From Brachypodium distachyon (taxonomy: Eukaryota; Streptophyta; Magnoliopsida; Poales; Poaceae): a stretch of 64,000 bases of DNA. The DNA is taken from the NCBI RefSeq assembly GCF_000005505.3, contig NC_016132.3, forward strand, positions 1,922,001 through 1,986,000. Direction: 5' to 3'. A program made the position numbers and the translations under genes. Below the pieces are notes generated by a model that did not search any database, had not been told where the DNA came from, and was given only the letters and a program-made list of their open reading frames with translations. Positions 12,942 through 29,908 of the stretch are shown here, in pieces (within the stretch, counting starts at the first letter, position 1; the number at the start of each line of letters is the position of its first letter).

Positions 12942-12954
12942 TGGTATCAGAGCC
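12942..12954 (+). mobile_element. Relic of an LTR-retrotransposon primer-binding site
   Basis: TGGTATCAGAGCC is the standard primer-binding site complementary to the 3' end of initiator tRNA-Met, used by Copia-type elements. It sits in DNA present in copy B but not in copy A. I found no LTR boundaries and no gag or pol frame, so only a fragment remains. Confidence 0.45.
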
Positions 12955-13136
12955 GTCAAATTAGTATCTGAACGTCATCCCTACTCCCTATTTCCTCTTA
13001 TCGATTGTTCTTCTTCCCGATTCTTAAAAAATGATCTAGATCCAACGGCTGAGCAATCAACTTATCTTTATATTTGTCACGCGACTTGGATATAGCAAAG
13101 TGGCATAAAGATGTGCAATTCCTGGCTTGGATTATA

Positions 13137-13236
13137 CTCCCTCTAATTCTAAATTTTTGACTCAAATTTATCCAAATATGAGTGTATCTATTCTTAAAAA
13201 TCATGTAGATCGACAACAATTTAAAGTCGGAAGGAG
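13137..13236. mobile_element. Stowaway-like MITE in copy B
   Basis: The element is flanked by TA (13135-13136 and 13237-13238), begins CTCCCTCTAATTC and ends CGGAAGGAG. Its interior matches the elements at 1367 and 24042. Confidence 0.7.
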
Positions 13237-13844
13237 TATTAAGATGGGTGGGGTCTCACTCTCATACTCAGCATTAAGCAAGCAAGCAGCTCCGGCAAGC
13301 AGCAGATCAGCAGAGCTGCTGCAGCTGCACTGTGGCTATACGACAAGGTCGCCTATAGTACAGTACGATCTATCTATATGTGGCATCTGCTGTGTGGTCT
13401 GTCACAGCTAGCTTTAGCTGCCCGATCGATGTAGTCCATTCATGGCCATGATAATGCCGATTTCTGTACTGTGACGGGACATGCATATTTACTCGTCGAG
13501 TTATTTCTGTTCTGTTCTTGGCCAACATATATAGTCCATTTCCTCTTTTGAGCCATATAGGCATATAGCCCAATACGACAAAATCTATAGCTAGCTGGAG
13601 ACTGGAATACTACTTCATTGCACTGCATTGCATTTGCATCACCACCAATGACGGTCAGAATATGTACTGTCAATGGTTTGTCCAGAGATCGAGAGAGAGA
13701 TTCTTTGCTCCCTTTCTTGTCGCGATCTCTTATTCTTCTTGCAGGCAAAGCTACATATATACTCCTATAAGCTTACAGTATACGTACTCTTCCCCAAATG
13801 AATACGTTACGTCAGAGGGTGAAAAACTTTCTTCGTGCATGCAT

Positions 13845-13857
13845 GGTCAATGGTCAA
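13845..13857 (-). promoter_or_regulatory. W-box pair in copy B
   Basis: GGTCAATGGTCAA gives two TTGACC boxes on the minus strand at 7-base spacing, the same spacing as in copy A (10304-10323). The surrounding bases have diverged more than the boxes. Confidence 0.4.
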
Positions 13858-15640
13858 TGGTCTACGTTAATTCCCGCGTGTACATGCATGCGTGGCGCCA
13901 AGGAGCTAGTCTTGCGATCATGTCATAATTCATGCCGTGTCGTTTCATATATGTCATGTATCCATAACGATTTAATTAGTACAAAATTTATATTTATTAC
14001 GGAGCGGAGGGAGTAATTCATATTGTGACACACGCACGATATATACATGCTTTGACTAGCTAAGTTAAATTGGTAAAGCCCTCAAATTAAGGGTATCCAT
14101 CGTACCTACCTTGTGATATCCTGAAAACGTTTAATTTGTGTGGCGCTGACCTTGGCAATATGGATCTAAGCTCACACAGCTTAGCGCCAATGCCTCTGGT
14201 TTTGAGCATCGGCGCCGATTTAAATGGTGTGGAGGTCACGCAGCTTGGTGCCAAGGCGTTATTGCGGCGACCCCCTAAACTTCACTCCGCTTGTGAGTTT
14301 GCAAGGTTTTTCCAATGCCGAGGTGTACATAAGACACTAAAGTAACAAAGTTCGGCGCGTCGGAGTGTCTGGATTGAGCAAAAAGGGACATATTTGGTTG
14401 ATCTTTCCAAGCAAGTTTATTTTTGGCTTAAGTTTCAAACGGCGGTCAAATTTGTCAATTTTCACCAAATAAGAAGTAATTATTCATTCGGTCAAATTCA
14501 ACATCAAACATAACATGGGGATAGAAGATCACCACAAAAATCTTTGCCGGTGGGAGTGGAGCAACTTCTTGGGTTTAACAAGGGAAAACCTTTTGCCCGG
14601 CAGCACACAGTTTCAACAAGTTGCCGGCTCAAGTTTCCATCCATCCATCCATCCACCAGCCACGTCCTCTTCTTCCAACTTGCAGCCATGTGTTCAGATC
14701 AAAAGGACAAGCATTATATGTTGTGTGTCCTTGTCCCCTAGCTGGCTATATGGTTCAAAGAATGAAGCTTTGCCACTTGCATTGCATGAACATGTTTCTA
14801 GCTATAGTTTCTGGTGACTAAATTCCAGGGAATCGATGTGCTCCACGGAGACGCTGCAGGTCAATTCTGTTGTCGATGGCGTCACGCAAAGATATATCCA
14901 TCCGTGAAGAATAGGTAAGCATAATATTGTTCCAATGTAGTATATACTTTTTAATTGCCTTGAATCGATCCCCTTTAATTTGTTGCAAACTTGGATATAA
15001 TTTATGGATTCTGCAAACTGCTCGTCCAATTGGTGGTTTCCAGAAGTCCATGCATGAGCAATTTTAGAGCATGCATGCATGTGGCATATTACTTTTGACA
15101 GGACCTTTTTTTTAATTAACCTGTGGCAACGTAGCTGCTTCGCATTGCGCACATTTATATGTATAGTTTGATGAATTTCATGGAATACTTAATACTAGTA
15201 CAATATTCCCCACTTTTTTGGCTGCTACTAGAGTACTACTGCAAAATGTGTGTCATCATTGGCGGCTGAAACGATTTTGGCACGTTTTACCAAAATTGAC
15301 GGTCCTTAATTGGGAGAGGATAAAAATAGGGAAGCTAGCTAGCTGGTCATGATATTTTCCACCATGGAAAGACTGTCCACTTGTCAGGTTTTAAACATGC
15401 CAAAAGGGTGAAAGTTTGGAAAGCCACTCCAATTAAGTTCAATTGACCACACTTTGGAACCATCAACTGGGTTTAAAATAAGAAGGTGATGAAAAGGACA
15501 TATCCCACCTGTACATGCATACATTAAACTCTTTTGTGTTATGTGTTTCTTTCTTGTGATTAACAATTATTAGTATACGCACACAATTGGACACGTTGGC
15601 GTATTAGCTGTAGTTGTTTTGTCAACTGTGGATGGATTAT

Positions 15641-16435
15641 CTTAACCCCAGTTTTATGTTCAGTACTGCTGACTTAAGACCCTAAACTTGTTACGTTGCC
15701 TCAATTTAATCCGGAAACTCGCCAGCAAGGAAAATGAAGCCTACGTGGAAATTAAGAGATGAACACTGAGAAGCAATGAACCACCCATAACTCGAGCAGC
15801 TTGTGCATGCTTTCTTGAGTCTTGACCAAACCGTTTTTGCGAACAACATTTGTTTTTGCTCGCACATACGATCTGCAAACCAACCAATTTGTTGTCCCTA
15901 AGAACAATTGCTGGTGTGATTATGTAGAGGGAAACTGATTCAAATCGTACCCAAGTCTTAAGGTAATGCACAATGCACAGGACAGTGTAGACCTCTTCTG
16001 TCAAGTTGGAGCTTCAGCCCAGCACCAATCTTCAACCACATATGATAGAACAAAAAGTTATGAAATTTACTTTCTTAGATGTTAAATTTCTGAATTAAGG
16101 ATATCAGCAGTAATTGCAAGAACAAAACACAAAGAACGAGTAGAAATCAGATGCAGGCTGCACCACAAGAACTCCCCACAATAAGAATTATTATTCCTTA
16201 ATACACTTGTGGAAAATTCCAAGTATAACGGAGTGTAAAAATCAAATGAGTTGACAACACAGGCACAATGATAGCCCAGCATAATAAAGCCGCCGTAAGT
16301 TAAGCACAGTAAGGCTACCAGAGTGTACAGATCTGCGAATCTAACCCCAACAAGCGGAACAATCAAAGTTTGGTAAGCAATATACATTTCTGTGGTGCAG
16401 CTGTGCATAAGATGGGGGCATTCACGTACGGCGTA
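15641..16435. other. VPS4 3' flank
   Basis: This stretch contains the presumed VPS4 3' UTR (on the minus strand, probably reaching to about 16050). The open frames in it are short and antisense or out of frame. I see nothing else to annotate. Confidence 0.6.
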
Positions 16436-21516
<5,081 letters not shown>

Positions 21517-23054
21517 CGGATCCGGAGGGGGGGAGCTAAAGGCGCCGCCTTTGCGGCGGATTACGGCGGATCGGCGGCGAGGGTCGATCGGGGCGCGGCC
21601 GGGAGGGGTCTGGGGCGACGAATTCGGGGACGGCGGCGGTTGCTTGGCCCCTGAGGTTTGACGAAGGAGATGAGGACGAGGAGAGGAGGAGGAAAGGGGA
21701 ACGAAGACGGAGTGGGGAAGAGGAAACGAAGACGGGGGGAGAAGCGTGTTTTCTTTTCTTCTTTTTGGTTTTTTCTTTTCTCTTCTTTACTTATTTTTTT
21801 TACATCGTTTTCTTATAATTGGAAAAAGGAGAAAGGGATCATGTTGCTCTATATTTAGATTTAGGTCCTTCTTTAGGTTTTTCTTTTAGAGACAAGTTCA
21901 CATATATTTGGAGATAATTCAAGTCTTAGATGGATTAGAATATTTCTTTGACTACCCTACGTAGCTACCTTCTATTTTTTTACGGCTTTACCATTCTCTC
22001 CAAACTCATCTCTCTCCATCACTTATATGCACAATATTGTTATGGTGTAAATTTACCTATCTCTCCGAGTCCCGGACAGACTTGTTCAATCTTGAGGCGT
22101 AATCCTGTTATGATGTAAATTAACCTATTTCTCCGGATTCCGGATATGCTTGTTCAAAATTAAGGGGTAAACCACTTTATTCCAAGTAAAAAAATTTAGA
22201 CGAGACTTCAACCTCTTTTGCCGACCCCCGATCAATATGGCCCTTCAACATGTTGACGAAAATACTTACATCTCTCTTATGTTTGTTGAGGCTATCCATC
22301 TATCTTTCATTCACCGTGTTTCACCGCCCAAGCAGCACATCTTAGTGGACTATATATATGTGCGCGCGTGGAATACTTGATAAGGATTGGAACCCTAGAC
22401 TATCATATCTTGCATTGTCCCGCTTGCTCGCACATCTCCTCATCTTGGTGTGCCACGATGACGTCTCTCTGGGTCGGGATCGATGATCACTGAACTTTCT
22501 CTCCTATTAAAATTTTGGTCATGACCAAAACTTCGGTCCTTGTTGGATAAAAGCCAACTTTTTGACAAGCCAAAGACCTATTACCAGCTCTAGTTTATTT
22601 TCCTAGTTGTCCGTTGACCTCACTAGCTTTGGCCGGAGGGGCGACGAGCCGCTCGCTAGCTAAGATGAGATTGTGAACGTCCTCATGTTAGTTCTTTTTT
22701 CCAATCAGTTGTTGCGGCCATTCTCGATGACTCGTCGTCGGCCAGAAACAAACAGAGGTCCGTCCTCCAGTCCAGGTCGTGGTGGTAAATAAACCGTGTG
22801 GACGACTGCGCACCCCGTGTGATATGATCTTAAAAAGAAAAAACAAAGGAAAAATGACGTACAGGCCCATGCATGGACGTGCGGCCCAATGTATCGATCG
22901 AGCGAGCCCATGGGCGCGGAGCCCGATGGAATAAAATTGATCAAAACTAACCAAAGTACGTACGCACCCGTGTTTGAATTCGCATACGTATAATAAACCG
23001 AGCTGTACGTACCCTACAGTACGCTACTCAGGCTACGTAGCATGCATGGCTAGC
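21517..23054. other. VPS4 5' flank and intergenic DNA
   Basis: Bases to about 21750 are purine-rich GC DNA (GAGGAGG, GAAGACGG) and probably hold the VPS4 5' UTR and core promoter; no clear TATA box is visible. The rest has no supportable gene and includes a two-unit tandem repeat (22038-22170). Confidence 0.55.
22038..22170. repeat. Tandem repeat, two units of 65 bases
   Basis: Units at 22038-22102 and 22106-22170 share TGTTATG, TGTAAATT, ACCTAT, CTCCG, CTTGTTCAA and a closing GGTAA/GCGTAA in the same order, at roughly 80 percent identity by eye. Function is unknown. Confidence 0.7.
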
Positions 23055-23529
23055 CTATGGCTTAGCTAGAGGACGCCGCTGGACGCCCTCCGGTGCCGCA
23101 GAGTACCCTCCTGCGTGCACCACGCAGCCGTCGCCGGCTTCCGTCCCCTGCATAGTCGTCTCCTTCTTCTTCTCTGCCGTCTCGAGCGTCTCATGGGCCT
23201 GGAGTTCCTGGGCCATGGCAGCGAAGCGGTGGTCGCGGGGCGCGAGGGCGGCGCCGGCGAGGAGCGCGGCGCGGGCGGACCCCAGCCTGCCGAGGCCCAG
23301 GCAGGCGCGGGCCCGGCGGAGGTGCGCGCGGGCCATGGTGGGGTCCATCTCCGCGGCCCTTCCCGCGTCGGCGGCCGCCGCCGTCGAGGAACGCGCGCGC
23401 GCGCTCCGCGTACAGCGCCGCCGTCGCCGGGCGTCCCTCGTGGATCGCCTCCGTGAACAGCAGCAGCGCCCCCGCCAAGTCCTCCTCCTCCCTGTCGCCG
23501 TCCTCCATGTATATATTCAGGTAAAGCAA
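23055..23529 (-). pseudogene. SGT1-like TPR fragment, frameshifted
   Basis: Two minus-strand frames together resemble the N-terminal TPR domain of SGT1, the co-chaperone of HSP90 in immunity and ubiquitin ligation. The first (from 23529, or from Met at 23508) gives LFTEAIHEGRPATAALYAER, like TPR helix 1. The second holds AADAGRAAEMDPTMARAHLR, close to the DANKAIELDPTMHKAY-type part of SGT1, and continues to a stop at 23055. The join near 23370 needs a one-base shift inside a GGC-rich run, with a few residues of the repeat missing. There are no CS or SGS domains, which SGT1 needs. A TATA-like run (23626-23648) sits about 100 bases upstream. A truncated decayed duplicate is most likely; a TPR-only gene or sequencing error in GC-rich DNA is possible. 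Confidence 0.6.
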
Positions 23530-23625
23530 TCGGTCGATCCAAATTAAAGTTTGCTTTGATTCGACTCGTTCGATCGAGCTAGCGTTGTTGCTGTGGTCGA
23601 TCTCGAGCTAGCTGTGTGTGTGTGT

Positions 23626-23648
23626 GTATATATATATAATATATATAC
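23626..23648 (-). promoter_or_regulatory. TATA-like tract upstream of the TPR fragment
   Basis: An alternating TA tract adjoins a (TG)n run at 23612-23626. It could act as a minus-strand TATA box for the SGT1-like fragment, but it is also a plain microsatellite. Confidence 0.3.
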
Positions 23649-24041
23649 ACATGTCGAGCTCGACCGATGGACCGGCTCGGTGAATTGACGCGTGATCGAT
23701 CCATGCATATATACGGAGTATACAGATATGCAGCAGATACGGATCGGGAGGCGGGTGCTTGGAACTTGCATAGCCAAACACTTGCCAAATCTCACATGCC
23801 TCTATAAACAATGTACTGTATATTAATTTTCCTTCAATAAAGGATTGCCTTCGTAAATTGAATATCTATCTGGAGGGCACGTCAAGTTATCACTAGCAGT
23901 ACCAAACTCGGTTATTTATTAATCAGTCAACCAACAGTTATGGAGATCGAGATCGAAGCAAATCCCAAACGTGTACACTTTCTTCTTCTTGTTATAAATG
24001 AAGTGCAAAGTGTGGCACTGTATATGTGGACATGACATATA

Positions 24042-24146
24042 CTCCTTCTAATTCTAAATTCTTGACTCAAATTTGTCCAAATATGAATGTATCTATTCTT
24101 AAAAGCGTTTAGATACATGTAAATATTTCGACAACAATTTAGGAGC
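24042..24146. mobile_element. Stowaway-like MITE, right end decayed
   Basis: TA at 24040-24041 precedes CTCCTTCTAATTC. The interior (CTAAATTCTTGACTCAAATT, TGTATCTATTCTTAAAA) matches the elements at 1367 and 13137. The right end is eroded around GGAGCAG, so its border is approximate. Confidence 0.55.
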
Positions 24147-24250
24147 AGAATCGGGTGCACCCGCAGTCCTACTATTATTTACGAATAAAACTCTTTTGAA
24201 ATTGAAATGAAACTGTTTTTGAATGTGCCCCCTTGCCGACGTGTACGGGG

Positions 24251-24313
24251 TCAACTTGCCACATAGGCAAGTCAAACGGGTCGGAATCAACTTGACACGT
24301 AGGCAAGTCAAAC
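24251..24313. repeat. Direct repeat, 27 bases with 36-base period
   Basis: A block starting TCAACTTG and ending GGCAAGTCAAAC occurs at 24251-24277 and 24287-24313 with two mismatches. It may belong to a decayed transposable element. Confidence 0.7.
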
Positions 24314-24532
24314 AAGTAAAATTAGGACCTAAGTGTGTAATTTCATAATTTTAGGACTAAACCGACACCTGCTAAATAATAGTAGAACCGCGGATGTATT
24401 TACCTCTATAGGAGCACGACATATACCGGTCAAAGTCCCAAGGATACGGTTCCGCGGTAAATACGAAATGAAGTGCAAAACGTTAAAACCTGAATTCGGC
24501 GCAAACTGTGCAAACTCCATAAAAACTATGTA

Positions 24533-24645
24533 CTCCCTCCGTCCCATATTAAGTGATGTAATATTACATGTATCTATACGCCTTTTGGGTATAGATACAT
24601 CCAAAATTGAGCAAATTTGAGTTACTTAATATGAGACGAATGGAG
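24533..24645. mobile_element. Stowaway-like MITE
   Basis: Flanked by TA (24531-24532 and 24646-24647). Terminal inverted repeats are CTCCCTCCGTCCCATATTAA and, on the minus strand, CTCCATTCGTCTCATATTAA. Confidence 0.85.
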
Positions 24646-25060
24646 TATAAACTTTTCAAAAAAATCCTATAAAAATAGCAAATGTTAGAGGTGTGGTGGG
24701 CTACAAACATGCAATGTCAAGTTCAAAATCAAATGAATAGTGTCAACACTGATGTCCCACTACTCATGCTGAATTTGTCTTTTCTTTTTCATGCTACCAA
24801 ACACAATTAAGTTTGGAATTGAAATTTACGCTACACATATATAAAACATCCTTCTCTGACGTTTGTAATTTTTTGAGATTTTTTTTAAACTTTTTCCCGT
24901 GGAGTTCTCCCAGTTTGCACCATCGTTTCACCTGATATTTTCCCTTAGAAATTTGTTCTTTTTGCTGCAACTTAAAACCAGTGGACTGTAAGCGGCGCTA
25001 CCTATCCTTCCACGGGTTCTTCTACCCACTGGCGAGCTCAGTCCATAGGACCAACGGAGC

Positions 25061-28000
25061 ATGCTCTCCGTCGGCGGCCGCTTCCATGGCGGAGCTCCCC
25101 CATGGCAAAGGCCCCGGCCGACCTCGTGCCTGACGTCGCCGCCGGCCTCCAGCAGCGGCGGCGGTGCCCCCGCCGACGACTCCGAGTTCGTCCCTAGATT
25201 GACTCCACCGCTCACTTTCTCCAAATTCCTGCCACGATTTCTTCCCCTCTTTCTCTTTTCTGAAGGACAAGTGTGCTTCTCTTGCAGAAAGTTGAGGCCT
25301 TTGCTCGTGGAGAGGTACCGGGACGGCGTCGCCAAGAGGTCTCTTTACTTCTGATGAAATCATTTGGTTTGCTGATACATCATACACCTGACTGGAACTA
25401 GCAAATAATTGCCAATTCTGCATTTGGAACCGTGGATGATGAGCTTCGCGATAGTGCCGTGTTTCACGTCATCTGATTATTGTGATGAACAGGTACATGT
25501 TGGACGGCGACTCTAAACTGCAAGTTCGTTTGGAGAAGCATGAACACCTGTTGAACAACGCGGAAGATGGAAAACCAGATTCTTCGATTCCCCGGGCTAT
25601 TACGGATTTCGTGCTCCCGGCCGGGTTTCCAGGTGAGAGCCTGCCGGCATCCCTGTGTGGCTTGGTGTCCATCCATGTACAAATTTTCTTTTGCTCTTTA
25701 TCATGGGGTGAATTGAGGTGTTCTCTGATCATGATGCAGCAAACAAATTATTTTGCTTGAAAGTTGTTACTTTTATTAATATGGTGCATCACGGGGCTAC
25801 AGATGTTACGACTATCGCTGTCAGGTGTAGTCATGTAGAGGCGTAGAGCTTTATTTTCAATAGGAAATTTCCTCCTCTTCTCTGTTTATCCTGCATAAGA
25901 GGTCACTATTGCAGAGTGCAGACAGATAATGGAAGTCTGAAGTGCACTACTTCTCAAACCTATATCTCTCTGTTGTCTGTTGTTTATACATTCCAGGATC
26001 TGTTTCTGATGATTACCTGCAGTACATGCTATGGCAATTCCCAACAAACGTGACAGGATGGATCTGTCACACATTGGTCACATCAAGTCTTTTGAAGGTA
26101 TCACATAATTTATTGCTTAAGATGTTAGAAAATGTAATTAATGTTTTTGTCACTGAAACAATGCGCTCAGAAACTTCAAGAAAATATCATTTGCGGGTAG
26201 CCATCTTATGTATTGTGATATCTGATCCTATGGATTGTATTATGTGATAGCGCAGTTATGTGTTGACCCTGTGCTCCAAAACAATCATAATCTTGAGATT
26301 TCCAAGTCAATACTATTTGGCTATAATTTTATGCCACAACTGATGATTAGCTGATTATAGATTGGCACAGGCTGTAGGTGTTGGGTCCTTTACAGGAACT
26401 TCAGCAGCTGCTTCTGCTGCTGCTATCAGGTCATTACCATCTTTGCTAAGTTGTATGGATTATTAGAAACTTGAAACTTTGAAATTATTTCTTTCAAAGA
26501 GATGGAATCTTGATATTGGTTCTTGCTTAATTTGTTCCATCATGGTTTAAAGAGAATGTGATGAAAACACAATTTAAAAAACAAGTGATGCAAACAAAGT
26601 AAAGTGACACAGTCCGAAGGTGCGGACCGCCGCCACCAATCATGTCTTCTATAGGAGTAAATATAAAGGTTGCTTGAAAATACTAGAAAGCACCTTCATT
26701 TTGTGCTGATGTAAATCCTTTTCTGCAGATGGGTATCAAAAGATGGCATAGGAGCTTTTGGGCGTCTTCTCATTGGTACGATTATTCCTAACCATCTGAA
26801 TCCATTATCCTGTAAGATTTACGAATGACTTTTGACTTGTTTTAGGTGGACGTTTTGGAACGCTTTTTGATAATGACCCAAAAAAGTGGAGGATGTATGC
26901 AGATTTCATTGGGAGTGTTGGAAGGTTCATCCATTAACCCTCTTAAATAATAATAACAGTAATTATATAAAATCAACGGAAGAAGCAAAACCCACTTATA
27001 ATTTCATCTGTTCAATACGGCAGTATCTTTGAGCTCACCACTCCCCTTTATCCTGGTTACTTTCTCCCACTTGCATCATTGGGGAATCTTGCAAAGGTAT
27101 ATTGAAAACAACAGATGTTAATCCCTTCACATTTATTTTCACATGTAACTAAAGCCTAACTTGAAATTTGTAGACCTCCCTGTATAGAAAACCATTGACT
27201 CCTGACTTCTTAAGCAGGCGGTAGGAAGAGGATTTAGAGATCCTTCTAATCGTGTTATCCAAAATCACTTCGCAAAATCTGGAAATCTTGGGGAGATTGC
27301 TGCAAAGGTACTTAATTCATTCCAGTTCTCTCCATGACTATCAGTTCATGTCCAATTGTCCAATCAATTTTGTGAAACTGCAGAACAATATTACTTGTGT
27401 ATGGGAAAAAGAATAGTATTATGATCATCCAAAAGCGCCTTTGGAATGTGATCATGAAACTGACTAAAACTTCTTTGGTTATGCACTATTTCGCACTTTT
27501 TGTCTCAGTATATAAGAAATCTTTCCAGATATTTTGCTGATTTTCACCAAGAGACTGATTTATTTTTCAGGAGGAAGTATGGGGAGTAGGAGCTCAGCTG
27601 TTAGGACTTTCTATCGGTGTACTTATTCTGGTATACTGTGCATTAAGTTCTTGTACTAGTAACATGGAACCTCCTTTTGGCATGCCGACCTTAACTTTAT
27701 TACAGTTTGATGATTAATTTCTAGTTGGTATTTCATTCCAGGACACATCAGGTGTACAGTCATCATACCCAACCCTTACTTTGACATGGCTGGGTGTTCG
27801 TCTTCTACATCTTTGGTTTCGTTACCAGTCCCTAATAGTTCTCAAGTTCCGCACAGTAAGGTGCTTGACTTAAATTATGTTTGGTCAATTTAATAAAGCT
27901 CAATTCTTGCATGTTAGTCATGTTTTCCATTCATATAAATAAATACATAAGGTATTGGTTGGTGTTACTAGTTTTTGATTCATCACCTTTGTTCCCTCTT

Positions 28001-29142
28001 CATGTCTATGTTGGTAGGTAAACCTAAAACGTGCTCGGATTCTTGTGAGATCACATGTTGCACACCATACAGTTCCTGGTGACATGTTCTTTACCTTTTG
28101 ATTTTGAAATTTTCTTCCTTTCTTTATGACGGAATTGTTAATACTTATTTTGTTCCTTCTATTCTAGGCTATGTTGCTTGCAATGAGGAAGAGAATATTT
28201 TAACATGGGAGAGATTCTTACAGCCCCAAATTTCTTTTGGTGTGCCCATGGAGAGGATGCTCGGTGGAGGGGAACCCAGTGACATGGTACGAGTCTTTTG
28301 CAGACGGCCAAATTGTATAGAAAATGTGCAGTGACATATACAGTCATAACAACTGTTTTAGGACTCATCCATAGCTAATTTTCCAATGAGGCACTATCAT
28401 CAGTCTTCACCCCACTAGCCAGTATCTTTAAAATTTACTACTACGCTGAGTTGCAAACTGTACTTCAATCCTTCTATCATTTCAGAATAGTATGGTCATG
28501 CACAATATTTTCTATCAAAGAAAAAAATATAAAAGCAGTTTGTGTCAACTAAAATCAGTTAATTAGTCTGACAGAGTTGAAATCAACATGCCTCATACCT
28601 AGTCCTCACCAGGACAAAAGACACTAGTGGTTACCGACCAGTTCCCAGTGATATTTACCACCAATGTCTTTTGGTGTCACTTGTTGATGCGTGCTCTGAA
28701 CTCTCAAAAGCAGGTGAGTAGGCTGCTGAAGCTATACAAGAATGAGATGTACATCCTCTTTGTTGATCAGTCCGAGTCAAAAGAGCCAGCTTTTGTTGTT
28801 ACATTCAAGGTGATGTACTGCTAAAAGTCGTGTAGGCAAATAATTTGGTGTCATACTAACAAATGCATATGATCTGTCTGCTTCCCTTGTTCTCAGGAAG
28901 CGGCAACGAGCATGTCGGTTCTAAGGAGCCTATGGCAAGCGCATTGGCTGCACAAAAACAAGCCAAAGCAGGACGATGTCTTCGCTTTGCTAGAGGAGAG
29001 CCTTGCAGCATTGGAGGGTGGATTCACTGATTTCATCGAACAAATGGAGAGAGCTGGTTGGGATCAAAGCCAAATCTTTTTGAAGGTGCCAAAAGAACCT
29101 GTATTGGTGTTAGAGCAGGAGCACCTTGACCAAGAAGCGTAA
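25061..29142 (+). CDS. RUS5: ROOT UV-B SENSITIVE 5-like protein (DUF647)
   Basis: Fourteen exons: 25061-25338, 25493-25632, 25997-26097, 26371-26429, 26729-26775, 26846-26924, 27024-27096, 27218-27307, 27571-27630, 27742-27855, 28018-28078, 28168-28286, 28714-28809, 28897-29142. Total 1563 bases, 520 residues. DUF647 runs from about 130 (LPAGFPGSVSDDYLQYMLW) through SSLLKAVGVGSFTGTSAAA, RWVSKDGIGAFGRLLIGGRF and YADFIGSVGS to about residue 365. The pattern fits RUS5 among the six plant RUS proteins. RUS1 and RUS2 act in UV-B and vitamin B6 related seedling growth; the job of RUS5 is poorly known. The Ser/Pro/Arg-rich N-terminus looks like a plastid transit peptide. An in-frame TAG precedes the ATG at 25061. 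Exon 1 is the least sure part: TTCTCTTGCAG at 25276-25286 looks like an acceptor, so a small intron may lie inside it. Convergent with DDB2. Confidence 0.93.
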
Positions 29143-29908
29143 GATAACAACCACCTCGTAGTGGCAGGGCAGCCAAACTTGCGATTTTTGGGGTTAGACC
29201 GGTGCTAACCAAACCGATTTCAACTGAACAACCAATAGAAGCCCAAAGCCTCTGATGGCAGATATTCAGTGAGCTAACAATCTAGTAAATTGCAAGAAAT
29301 TTTGTTTGGCATGTGACCCAATCTTCTCACTGTCAAAAAAGAAATTTACTGCTAATTCATCAGTTTGTTTTGATTCTCCTTAATTTGAACAATGAGGTAT
29401 CTAACTCCTGTCAACTGTGGGAATTGAATTGTTACACACTTGCACTGATCTCTCTATCCAACATCACCTGGCAAAATCAGTAGTTCAGTACAATGATATT
29501 TGACTTGATACATAAGCAATACAGACTTCACGTAATGCTACATGCTTCTCCATGCAAGAGTTGCTTAGTTTATTCACTCTTCACCCTTCGGCATGGACGC
29601 ATGGACAAAAAAACAGAAAATAAACACATACGGCTGTGTACATAACTTTTTTTTTTGCAAACGGCTGTGTACATAACTGCATTCAAGCAACAGAGCAGGG
29701 GGTTATATATAATTTTTTTTAAAGATATATACACACATAGTTAATGATTCAAAGCAACAGAAGCCTAATTCTAAATGTTTGTCGCTTAGGATGGCTATGA
29801 CATACTACCATGGGCAATATGGTACCAGTACCACCAAAAGAAGCTACAGCAGCTGCTGTTAACAAGTTGTTTCTGCCAAAATTGCTGCCGCACTAACTAC
29901 ATTTATAA
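29143..29908. other. 3' flanks of RUS5 and DDB2 (convergent)
   Basis: The space between two converging genes, holding both 3' UTRs. ACGGCTGTGTACATAACT occurs twice (29631-29648 and 29664-29681) around a T run, a local direct duplication. I see no gene. Confidence 0.6.

Larger units (their letters stand above)
12474..15640. repeat. Copy B of the tandem non-coding duplication
   Basis: This is the second copy of the segment at 8975-12335, beginning about 140 bases after copy A ends. It carries its own insertions: retroelement primer-site DNA around 12780-13130, a MITE at 13137, a MITE right end near 14000, and GC-richer low-copy-looking DNA at about 14140-14345. Best-kept blocks are 14530-14900 and 15235-15600. 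No protein can be assigned. Confidence 0.88.
23649..25060. other. Intergenic region between the TPR fragment and RUS5
   Basis: No gene is supportable. It holds two MITEs (24042-24146 and 24533-24645), a direct repeat (24251-24313), and towards the right end the presumed RUS5 promoter and 5' leader. Confidence 0.6.
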
